DNA from: a bacterium
GTDB taxonomy: Bacteria > UBP4 > UBA4092 > JAOAEQ01
Length of the DNA: 64,000 nt
Reading direction: 5' to 3'
NCBI GenBank assembly: GCA_026416715.1
Contig: JAOAEQ010000006.1
Span: 74,061-138,060, forward strand
The position numbers and the translations under genes were made by a program. The notes beneath the pieces are model-generated. The model made no database searches and was not told the origin of the DNA. It worked only from the letters and a program-made list of their open reading frames with translations. Every line of letters starts with the position of its first letter. Positions within the stretch are counted from its first letter, which is position 1. Shown here in pieces: positions 8,527 to 16,256 of the stretch.

Positions 8527-9492
8527 ATGCCACAAATTAGACTCGTCCTTTGTATTATTTGTTTTCTTCTTGGGATATACGCTGGTAATGTTACTGCCCA
8601 GATGGAAAGTTATCAGTCGCAAATAATCCTGCAATCATCCTGGGGTTCGGAACCCGGCCAATTTGGTCTACAACAAGGACCTGAACTGGAAACCGTTGGT
8701 CCCTTAACCTTTACCGTAGATAATTTCGGGTATATCTATATTTATGATTTCATCAACCAGCGAATCCAGCAGTTTGACCCAGCAGGGAACTTTGTAAAAA
8801 TTATCGGAACCGGATTAATTGGGAACGCATTGTGTACGGATGTTTTCGGAAATATCTTTCTGTTAGATAGTTATACTAAACAGGTGAAGTGTCTTTCAAA
8901 AAAAGGCGAGTTGATTAAAACCATCAAACTCGCGGATGAACTCCAGCTCATTGAAGGATATGCGCAAGGGATCGCTGTTGATGCTGAAAATAATCTGGTG
9001 GTAAATCGGGTTGACCAGCGGGTGCATCCGATAGCAACTATCTCCAACTCAGGCTTGATCAGTCAAACCCCGACTCCCTTGGTGAAAGAAGTGAAAATAG
9101 GATATCTCGGGAAAACAGATAAGAACCGATACCGAATGCAGTGGCGAAACGCCCATCAAGCGGATATAATTATCACAAATGGCATCACCAACTCTGCGGT
9201 CGGTTCGATTTCAATGACAACTGAAGACGAATTCGGCGCTGTGCTCTTTTTAGGACAGGATACCGCAGGAAATATTTACACTGAAATAGAACGAACCGAT
9301 GTAAATGAAATACTACATCTTGAAGTTTGGAAATATAATTCTGACCGAAAGTTAGTTGCGGTGGTCGAGGTTCCGAACGATTACTTTGCAACAGTATATA
9401 AGAAATTGGAAGTAGATGCTGCCGGAAATATTTATCAAATGCATATTATACCGAAGGGGGTTAGGATAATTAAATATTCAAAACAGAATTAG
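8527..9492 (+). CDS. exported NHL/six-bladed beta-propeller-like protein
   Basis: 321 residues with a signal peptide (hydrophobic 5-20, probable cleavage after NVTA). The mature part repeats units of the type FTVDNFGYIYIYDFINQRI, TDVFGNIFLLDS, IAVDAENNLVVN and LEVDAAGNIYQMH. This D-x-x-GNIY pattern is typical of NHL or 6-bladed beta-propeller repeats. Such propellers bind partner proteins or glycans outside the cytoplasm; no catalytic residues are evident. The start is supported by AAGGAG. The next gene begins 23 bp later on the same strand and is also exported, so the two may be co-expressed. Confidence 0.7.
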   Translation: MPQIRLVLCIICFLLGIYAGNVTAQMESYQSQIILQSSWGSEPGQFGLQQGPELETVGPLTFTVDNFGYIYIYDFINQRIQQFDPAGNFVKIIGTGLIGNALCTDVFGNIFLLDSYTKQVKCLSKKGELIKTIKLADELQLIEGYAQGIAVDAENNLVVNRVDQRVHPIATISNSGLISQTPTPLVKEVKIGYLGKTDKNRYRMQWRNAHQADIIITNGITNSAVGSISMTTEDEFGAVLFLGQDTAGNIYTEIERTDVNEILHLEVWKYNSDRKLVAVVEVPNDYFATVYKKLEVDAAGNIYQMHIIPKGVRIIKYSKQN

Positions 9493-9515
9493 TAATATTC
9501 AATTATCCATGTCAC

Positions 9516-11594
9516 ATGAATCGTGAACCGATGAAATTAAATAAATCCATTTCCAGTTTATTGTTGATTCTAGCGTTAACCAGTATACTTTTCCCTAGTT
9601 TAGCCACGGCGATTCTGCGAGATACGGTCATCGCAGATGCCTATGTATTTTCTACTGCTGGATGGACGTGTATCCCCGGAAACGCAAATACAACGTATAA
9701 CTATTTTACCGTAGGCGGAGTGTATACTGGGATACCTTATAACTGGGGCGGATATGAAAGTGTTGCGCGCGCGTTATATAAATTAAGCACGGGCGCTGTC
9801 GCTGGCGATAGCAAAATTTTCGGTGATGTCCATTCGAATTTTGCTGGAGTTGATTGTTCTGGATATGTATCCACGTGTTGGCGGAGCGGCAGATATACAA
9901 CGAGCACAATACCGAATATCGCAACCACCATCAATTGGTCTGATTTACTCCGTGGTGATGTCACTAATAAAGCGGCAAGTCATGTTCGCTTGTTTGATTG
10001 TTATACAACCGGCACCAACCAGATTATGTTCTATGAATCTACCGCCGGCGTTAAACCGTGCCGTGTCGTCTATCGCGTTCTATCAAAGGACACTAGCTAT
10101 ACCCCGCTTCGCTATAAAAAAATAGAAGATGGACCGGTTCCGGTAGCGAGCTTTTATGCAACACCAACGACAGGAATAGCGCCGGTTTTAGTTCAGTTTT
10201 ACGACACTTCAACCAATTCGCCAACTAGTTGGACTTGGAATTTCGGCGACGGGTCAACCGCTACAACTCAACATCCAGCGCATCTTTATGTAAATCCAGG
10301 AACATATACCGTAACCTTAATTGCTCGGAATAGCAACGGAGCTAGCACCGCAACGAAAAGTAATTATATCACCGTGGGTATGTTACCAATAGCGAATTTC
10401 TATGGAACACCAACGACAGGAACGGCACCGTTAACCGTTAATTTCTACGATACATCTTCCGGCAATCCAACCGGTTGGAACTGGTCGTTCGGTGATGGAA
10501 CAACAGGCACGGTTCGGAATCCAACACATACCTATACTGCACCGGGGAACTATACCGTTACGCTTATCGCTACCAATCAATATGGTAGTGGCACCGTAAC
10601 TAAAATCGGGTATATTAATGTTTTGCCGCCACCAATTTTGAATTTTACCAGTTACGGCGAGTTTACTACAGGCAGCGATACGACCCGCTGGTATTTCGAA
10701 AAATATGGCGATGCTGATAGTGCCGGAACGTTAATTGTTGAGACAACGTATGAATATATTGCTATTGAACAGGTTCCCGGTCAGAAAGGGAAATTAACTC
10801 AAGTTTTTTCGGTTCCGAGCAGCGGCTGGTATACCGCAAAAGCAAAAGTATGGACAACTATTACTACGGTCAACCAGCAGCAAAAAGTTTATTTATATCT
10901 TCAGGAGCTCGCCAATGATTCTAGTATCATTGCTACTGGCAATTTGGTAATTCAGCCAGGAACGGGTTATTTTATTAACGCATGGATTCCGCAAGAAATC
11001 GAAATCTCGTTCTATACACAAAGCACCCTGGTTGGAGTTCAACTGGTTGCCATTAATCCAATTAATTCTGGAAGAGACGGGGCGTTATGCTGCGATTATA
11101 TTCGCGTGTCACCCGGAGCGCCGCAACCGAATTTAGTCATAATCAATAATGGATTTGATGCCGGTACCGCTGGATGGATTTATCAGATTTATGGCGATGC
11201 GGTTTCGTCAGGGATATGGTCATTAGCATCATCAACGTTAAGGTTAGTTCAGAATAGTGGCGAGAAAGGAAAAGCGAGCTATTCGTTCGGCTTTGCTACA
11301 ACGAATCGTAACACATTGGTTTCGGTTTGGGTATATAGCGATGCGTCGGTGATGAATGCAACGCAAAAAGTATATCTCTATCTCTATGATTTTACTGCTG
11401 ATTTTGGTAAAATTATTGATAGCGGGAATGCAATATTACAATCAGGAAAATGGCTTCCCGGACAATGGCGGCAGCTACGGTTTGTATTTAAATCCACCAG
11501 CCAGTATAATACCGTCCAATTAGTTGGAATCAATCCTGGAGGGAACAACTCTGCGGGATTATATTTCGATACGCTCGAAATAAAGCAGGAATAA
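9516..11594 (+). CDS. exported NlpC/P60-like protein with two PKD domains and two C-terminal lectin-like modules
   Basis: 692 residues. A signal peptide (about 10-32, ATA cleavage site) is followed by a cysteine-peptidase-like domain. It shows GIPYNWGG (72-79), DCSGYVS with candidate nucleophile Cys114, and His156 in ASHVRLF, matching the NlpC/P60 layout. Two PKD domains follow (about 208-288 and 291-370, each with WxxGDG and YTVTLIA). The C-terminal half is a tandem of two related beta-rich modules (377-536 and 540-692) that share the motifs YGDA, QKVYLYL and QLVxINP. The same module pair ends the SGNH-type protein at 34526-36424. Likely role: surface or secreted hydrolase of cell-wall peptides or another amide, held to a glycan by its modules; the substrate is unknown. 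Confidence 0.75.
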   Translation: MNREPMKLNKSISSLLLILALTSILFPSLATAILRDTVIADAYVFSTAGWTCIPGNANTTYNYFTVGGVYTGIPYNWGGYESVARALYKLSTGAVAGDSKIFGDVHSNFAGVDCSGYVSTCWRSGRYTTSTIPNIATTINWSDLLRGDVTNKAASHVRLFDCYTTGTNQIMFYESTAGVKPCRVVYRVLSKDTSYTPLRYKKIEDGPVPVASFYATPTTGIAPVLVQFYDTSTNSPTSWTWNFGDGSTATTQHPAHLYVNPGTYTVTLIARNSNGASTATKSNYITVGMLPIANFYGTPTTGTAPLTVNFYDTSSGNPTGWNWSFGDGTTGTVRNPTHTYTAPGNYTVTLIATNQYGSGTVTKIGYINVLPPPILNFTSYGEFTTGSDTTRWYFEKYGDADSAGTLIVETTYEYIAIEQVPGQKGKLTQVFSVPSSGWYTAKAKVWTTITTVNQQQKVYLYLQELANDSSIIATGNLVIQPGTGYFINAWIPQEIEISFYTQSTLVGVQLVAINPINSGRDGALCCDYIRVSPGAPQPNLVIINNGFDAGTAGWIYQIYGDAVSSGIWSLASSTLRLVQNSGEKGKASYSFGFATTNRNTLVSVWVYSDASVMNATQKVYLYLYDFTADFGKIIDSGNAILQSGKWLPGQWRQLRFVFKSTSQYNTVQLVGINPGGNNSAGLYFDTLEIKQE

Positions 11595-11614
11595 ATAAAC
11601 CATAACCTCTTTGA

Positions 11615-11640
11615 CCAGACTGCGGAGCGACTCCGTCTGG
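11615..11640. repeat. imperfect hairpin downstream of the PKD protein
   Basis: CCAGA (11615-11619) pairs with TCTGG (11636-11640), and inside it CGGAG (11623-11627) pairs with CTCCG (11631-11635). No T-run follows, so it may be a processing or weak termination signal between the PKD gene and the receiver gene. Confidence 0.45.
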
Positions 11641-11674
11641 TAACCCCGTCTAAGATAAAGGAGGCGAACAGCAT

Positions 11675-12070
11675 ATGGCAAAAAAAATCTTGATTATTGA
11701 CGACGAACCGGATATTCGAACAGTCATCAAACAGGTACTCGATACCGCTGGATATACGGTGCTCACCGCTGGCAACGCAAAAGATGCTATCGAACAAATT
11801 AATAAATCTGACCCTGACCTGATATTCCTTGATATCCAAATGCCGGATGATAGCGGGTTGGCGGTAGCAAACGAACTACATCGGAAACAACTGGCGATTC
11901 CATTTATTCTCTGTACTGCAACCGTTCTAGATGACCCGATTCAAGCGTATGAACTGTTTGTGGTTAAACATCTCTATGTTGGAACCTTGAAGAAACCGTT
12001 TAAAATTGAAGAGATACTGCCATTAGTTGAAAAAGGATTGAAAATGGGGAAAAACCGTGCTACCGCTTAG
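11675..12070 (+). CDS. CheY-like single-domain response regulator
   Basis: 131 residues forming one receiver domain. Acidic pocket residues are D9 and D10, the phospho-acceptor is D53 (in FLDIQMP), the switch residue is T81 and the conserved lysine is K107 (LKKPF). No output domain is attached, so it should signal by protein-protein contact. No histidine kinase is adjacent; the GGDEF/HD-GYP protein 1.2 kb downstream on the other strand is a possible but unproven partner. A strong AAAGGAGG sits just before the ATG. Confidence 0.9.
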   Translation: MAKKILIIDDEPDIRTVIKQVLDTAGYTVLTAGNAKDAIEQINKSDPDLIFLDIQMPDDSGLAVANELHRKQLAIPFILCTATVLDDPIQAYELFVVKHLYVGTLKKPFKIEEILPLVEKGLKMGKNRATA

Positions 12071-12191
12071 AAATTAACTCCGTAATCACACCGCAGAACA
12101 CGCAGAAGATGATAAAGCGTATGAATAATTGCGATTATACGGCTAAAAAATTCTCTGCGAACCCTGCGATTTCTATAGAGAGTTTTCTAGT

Positions 12192-12731
12192 ATGAAAAAC
12201 GAATTTATCGTTGGTGAAAAAGTGTATCTACGACCAGTGGAACTCGATGACCTCGAACTATTTTGCCGTTGTGCGAATCATCCGGATGCGCGATACTCAT
12301 TTTTTATCGCCTTTCCGAGCAATCGGGTTCGGCAAGAAGAGTTTATTCGTTCCCTTTATAAAGAGAAAGAGTTAATTTTTTTCACAATCGTTATCAAAGA
12401 GAGCGATATTCCAATTGGGCATACGGCATTTCATCGGATAGATTGGGTTAGCCGCGTCGCAACGTATGGAATTATCATTGGCGATTCCCGATATTGGGGG
12501 AAAGGATATGGCAGCGAGGTTACCCAATTGATGGTAAAATATGGTTTTGAAACGTTAGGATTAAACCGAATTCAACTTCATGTTTGGAAAGATAATATTG
12601 CCGGAATAAAAGCGTATGAACGCGCGGGGTTCAAGCAGGAAGGATTACTTCGTCAAGCGATGTTTCATGAAGGACACTTTTGCGATTTCTATATTATGAG
12701 CATTCTTCGTGAAGAATATTTCAAAAAATAA
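12192..12731 (+). CDS. GNAT-family N-acetyltransferase (RimJ/RimL type)
   Basis: 179 residues with the RimJ/RimL-like acetyltransferase plan. It opens with KVYLRPVELDDLELFCRC, has a central GHTAFHRIDW strand, then an acetyl-CoA loop of the form GKGYGSEV and the segment LNRIQLHVWKDNIAGIKAYE followed by RAGFKQEG. Family members acetylate protein N-termini, spermidine or small amines in the cytoplasm; the substrate cannot be told from sequence. It lies 46 bp upstream of the YedF-like gene on the same strand. Confidence 0.88.
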   Translation: MKNEFIVGEKVYLRPVELDDLELFCRCANHPDARYSFFIAFPSNRVRQEEFIRSLYKEKELIFFTIVIKESDIPIGHTAFHRIDWVSRVATYGIIIGDSRYWGKGYGSEVTQLMVKYGFETLGLNRIQLHVWKDNIAGIKAYERAGFKQEGLLRQAMFHEGHFCDFYIMSILREEYFKK

Positions 12732-12777
12732 ATTCTGTGATTCGAAATAATAAGATTAAAAAATTCTTTGAAAACGT

Positions 12778-13113
12778 ATGCGCGAAAAAATCGTTCTGTT
12801 AAGTTCTACTGGATTAGGCAGCGGTGACCAGCAGTTAGGTGAACTGATCATGGCGAATTTTCTCCGATTACTTCCTGACCAACCGAATCCGCCAAAGAAA
12901 CTTATCTGCTGGAACGCAGCGGTCAAACTATTAACCACTGATTCTCCGGTATTCAATCATTTACAGAAAATCGAATCTGCTGGAATAGAAATTCTTGCCT
13001 GCCGAACCTGTGTTGAATTCTTTGGACTAGAAGAGAAAATTGCGGTCGGCAAGATTTCAACCATGCAGGTTATCCAGCAACTCTTACTGGAGAACGATGT
13101 AATAACTGTATGA
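12778..13113 (+). CDS. YedF-like DsrE/DsrF-fold sulfur-relay protein lacking the TusA domain
   Basis: 111 residues. The N-terminus KIVLLSSTGLGSGDQQLGE and the later CRTC (C75-C78) followed by EFFGLEEK and VGKISTM match the C-terminal half of YedF proteins of sulfur and selenium metabolism. The TusA-like (SirA) N-terminal domain of full YedF is missing: the gene starts directly at the DsrE fold, so this is a stand-alone form. It would carry or hand over persulfide or selenide. A role beside selenophosphate synthase is known for the family, but no selenium genes are in view. It follows the GNAT gene and converges on the GGDEF gene. Confidence 0.75.
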   Translation: MREKIVLLSSTGLGSGDQQLGELIMANFLRLLPDQPNPPKKLICWNAAVKLLTTDSPVFNHLQKIESAGIEILACRTCVEFFGLEEKIAVGKISTMQVIQQLLLENDVITV

Positions 13114-13211
13114 TAGTCTGAAGTAGGGGTAAGAGGTTAGAGGCAGGGTTGAAAAAATCTGTTGAATTTCACCGGTTCATCTACTCTCCGATTCTCTGTT
13201 TCGTGCGGTTA

Positions 13212-15149
13212 TTATCTTGCGCCAACTGAAGTATTCTGGGAAACCACTAACCGGTCTTGCACCGCTAAAAATGCTTCTATAACTTTCGGGTCGAACTGCG
13301 TCCCAGCTCTGCTTTTCATTTCAGCGATTGCCTGTTCTCGCGCAATCCCTAGCCGATACGGCCGGTCAGACGTCATTGCATCAAATACATCCGCTACCGC
13401 TAATATTCGCGAAGCTAACGGAATATCTTCGCCACTTAATCCGTCCGGATATCCCGGATAATCCACGCCAATCATATTTCCATCAAATCGTTCGTGATGA
13501 TGTCGAATATATGCTGCGATATTACTTAATAATTCAACATCACGTACAATAATCTCGCCGACGACCGGATGCTGATAAACAATCCGGTATTCTTCTGGGG
13601 TTAATCGGTCGCGTTTGTTTAATATCGCAGAGGAAACACTGATTTTTCCGATATCATGTAGTAATGCCGCGTATGCAATTTCATCAATATCTTTTCGCGA
13701 TAAATTCATCTGTTGCGCGATCGCTACCGCATATTCTTTAACCCGTTCCGAATGCCCGCGCGTATAAGGGTCTTTAAATTCGACTACTTTCGCTAAACTT
13801 AACACCGCCTGCAGCGTATATCGCTGTCGGTCGGATTCAGACCGTTCTTGGAATTCAATGAGTTTACGCCGCTCAATCGTTCCTTTCGCTTTATACATTT
13901 CCTTATCCGCAAGCGCAATTAAATCATCGGCATCATCCTTTCCAGCGGTTTTAACCCCGATATTGAGAAATAACGCTAAATCCTGCCGGTCAATATCCGA
14001 TTCGTTATTCCATTGGACAACCGCTTGTTCAATCCGCTGTTTAACCGAGAACGCTTGCGTTTCATCGGTTTCCGGCATTAACACCACAAATTCATCGCCG
14101 CCATAACGAACCACGATATCGCTCGCACGAACGTTTCGTTTTAACAATCGTGCTACCGTTTTTAACCGATTATCTCCTGCGGGATGACCTAGGGTATCGT
14201 TATAATATTTAAAATTATATACATCTATCAACAACATACTCATTTTTGCGTTTTTCCGTTTTGCGCGTTCAACTTCGCGATGAAACACCTCGTCTAAATG
14301 CCGACGGTTATAGAGCCCGGTTAACCCATCCGTGGTCGCTTGCCGTTCTAAATCCTGAAATAAGAGCGCGGTTTCTAGCGCGATCCCGAGTTCGCTCCCG
14401 AACAGCGAGAGCAACTCGACCTCCGCCTTCGACACCTGAATTTCCTTGGTGCTGGCTAATAATAGAATCCCAAGCACTTCTTTCCGAGCAATTAATGGAA
14501 CACAAACATACCCGACAATTCCGGCTTTAACCACAAACTCCGGCGTAAACCGAACACATTCGCCTACCCGATTGGTTACTAGAATTTCTTTCGCTAGTAA
14601 TACTTTCGGGCATAAACATTCATTCACTGCCTGCCTAGCTTCTTCTTGGGAAACCTGAGCAAGCTCACCATGGTAAAATGATAAAGAATATGTTCCTAGG
14701 TCTCGGTCTTTAATAAACACCCATCCAGCATCCATGTTACTTGACTCTAATATCTTGGGAAGCGCTATCCAGAATATCTCTTCCAGATTATGGGAATAAG
14801 CAATAGACGAGGCTAATGCACGGACTGTTTCCAATTCGGTTACCCGCTGCTGGATAGACTGGTTTGCCTGCTGCAATTCTTTCGTTCGTTCCGAAACCCG
14901 CTGTTCGAGTTGCGCGTTAAGTCGGGAAATCTGAATACTATGGAAATACCCATTCCAGACAATATAGATGATACTTGCGGTTAAAAGCATTCCAAGCGCA
15001 ATAATAATTGCACTTGCGCGAACTAACGCTAGTTCTTCTCGGGCGAGCCAGCAAGCGGTATATATCACTACAGTGCTTAAAACAAAAATTAGTACCGTTA
15101 AGGCAACAGTTCGCCAGAAAAACTCTCTTTTAACTATAAAATTATTCAT
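13212..15149 (-). CDS. membrane GAF-GGDEF-HD-GYP cyclic-di-GMP turnover protein
   Basis: 645 residues. Two membrane helices (about 12-34 and 44-67) are followed by a short coiled coil (75-112) and a GAF domain (about 115-265). A GGDEF domain has an intact GGDEF motif at 350-354, metal Asp309 and an inhibitory-site RxxD (R341-D344) at the canonical five-residue distance. A C-terminal HD-GYP domain has HD at 498-499, an HHHE segment at 550-553 and GYPDGL at 566-571. Both halves keep their catalytic signatures, so the protein could make and break cyclic-di-GMP at the inner membrane under control of a GAF ligand. The residue two after Asp309 is Tyr instead of the usual Asp. Confidence 0.92.
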   Translation of the reverse strand: MNNFIVKREFFWRTVALTVLIFVLSTVVIYTACWLAREELALVRASAIIIALGMLLTASIIYIVWNGYFHSIQISRLNAQLEQRVSERTKELQQANQSIQQRVTELETVRALASSIAYSHNLEEIFWIALPKILESSNMDAGWVFIKDRDLGTYSLSFYHGELAQVSQEEARQAVNECLCPKVLLAKEILVTNRVGECVRFTPEFVVKAGIVGYVCVPLIARKEVLGILLLASTKEIQVSKAEVELLSLFGSELGIALETALLFQDLERQATTDGLTGLYNRRHLDEVFHREVERAKRKNAKMSMLLIDVYNFKYYNDTLGHPAGDNRLKTVARLLKRNVRASDIVVRYGGDEFVVLMPETDETQAFSVKQRIEQAVVQWNNESDIDRQDLALFLNIGVKTAGKDDADDLIALADKEMYKAKGTIERRKLIEFQERSESDRQRYTLQAVLSLAKVVEFKDPYTRGHSERVKEYAVAIAQQMNLSRKDIDEIAYAALLHDIGKISVSSAILNKRDRLTPEEYRIVYQHPVVGEIIVRDVELLSNIAAYIRHHHERFDGNMIGVDYPGYPDGLSGEDIPLASRILAVADVFDAMTSDRPYRLGIAREQAIAEMKSRAGTQFDPKVIEAFLAVQDRLVVSQNTSVGAR

Positions 15150-15416
15150 TAAATTATACGATTATTTTATTTCTCGGCATTTGGTATATGAACAGAGCCC
15201 TATTATATTATATAGTTTACATCAAGCTGAAATGTAAGTCAAGAAAATTTAATTGTTTAGGATTACTTGAGATTTTCGACCTAACTCTCGTTGAAGGTTA
15301 ATAGATTAATAAGACTCAAACTTTACATCGCTCGGCCAAAACCAAGTGAAATGTATGGTGTATAGCTGGGAAAACCAATGCAATGTAATGTATACTAATA
15401 AAAGCCTGAGAATGGT

Positions 15417-16154
15417 ATGGTTGAAGAACAAAAGATTACGATAACGCAAACTACATCGGTGGTTGTTCTGACCGGAGCAGGAATTAGCGCCGAATCGGGA
15501 TTAAAAACTTTCCGAGATAAAGATGGTTTATGGGAGAATTATCGGCCGGAAGAACTTGCCACCCCGGAAGCGTTTGCGCGTGACCCGGAACTCGTCTGGC
15601 GATTTTATCACTGGCGAAGAAATCAGGTTCGTTCTGCCACCCCAAATCCGGCACATTATGCTCTTGTCCGACTAGAACAATATCTACCGGAAACGAATTT
15701 TCTTCTCATCACACAAAATGTGGATAATCTGCATCAACGCGCAGGATCGAAGAAAATATTACCAATGCATGGCGAAATATTAAAAGTTCGATGTACCCGA
15801 TGTGATGCAGAACGATATGAAGAAGGTGTCCTTCCGCTGCTACCGAAATGTCATTGTGGCGGATTATTACGTCCAGCCGTGGTTTGGTTCGGGGAACAAC
15901 CGTTATTTTTATCACAAATATACGCTGCGGTGGAACGTTGCGATATATTTATCGCTATCGGAAGCAGTGGGGTGGTATATCCAGCAGCAGGACTATTGTC
16001 ACTGGCAAAATCTCATGGCGCAACTACCATCGGAATTAATAAAGAGAAACCAGCGAATGTACTGTTTATTGATTTATTTTTCCAAGGGAACGCTGGTGAA
16101 CTTTTGCCGAAATTAATTTACCTATGGACAAACGGTAAGATTTCTCTATCGTAA
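15417..16154 (+). CDS. cobB: NAD-dependent protein deacylase, sirtuin family (CobB)
   Basis: 245 residues. NAD-binding GAGIS lies at 20-24, TQNVDNLH at 99-106 and the catalytic base His118 in MHGE. The zinc ligands are C126, C129, C145 and C147; the second pair is the tight CxC form. Tyr64 and Arg67 make the YxxR pair that in SIRT5 and E. coli CobB allows removal of succinyl and malonyl groups, so desuccinylase activity is predicted as well as deacetylase. It is a cytoplasmic regulator of metabolic enzymes. The GH57 gene starts 100 bp downstream but has its own promoter-like sequence. Confidence 0.93.
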   Translation: MVEEQKITITQTTSVVVLTGAGISAESGLKTFRDKDGLWENYRPEELATPEAFARDPELVWRFYHWRRNQVRSATPNPAHYALVRLEQYLPETNFLLITQNVDNLHQRAGSKKILPMHGEILKVRCTRCDAERYEEGVLPLLPKCHCGGLLRPAVVWFGEQPLFLSQIYAAVERCDIFIAIGSSGVVYPAAGLLSLAKSHGATTIGINKEKPANVLFIDLFFQGNAGELLPKLIYLWTNGKISLS

Positions 16155-16165
16155 TTGGTTCTTTT

Positions 16166-16174
16166 TGCTATAAT
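16166..16174 (+). promoter_or_regulatory. extended -10 promoter for the GH57 gene
   Basis: TGCTATAAT at 16166-16174 is a perfect extended -10 element. No good -35 is visible at the matching distance. The leader to the ATG at 16257 is about 75 nt. Confidence 0.45.
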
Positions 16175-16256
16175 ATTCAATCACACTTGATATCGAAAAG
16201 AACAAATATTTTTTTGCTCGTACATATTAACCTTAAGCGGTTTTCAGATTAGGAAT

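Noticed and set aside
11384-11839. 151-codon minus-strand ORF across the end of the PKD protein and the receiver gene
   Set aside because: Overlaps two well-supported genes and has no motif.
15202-15242. promoter for the GGDEF/HD-GYP gene
   Set aside because: TATAAT and TTGACT strings exist on the minus strand, but the spacing (about 24 bp) is wrong.
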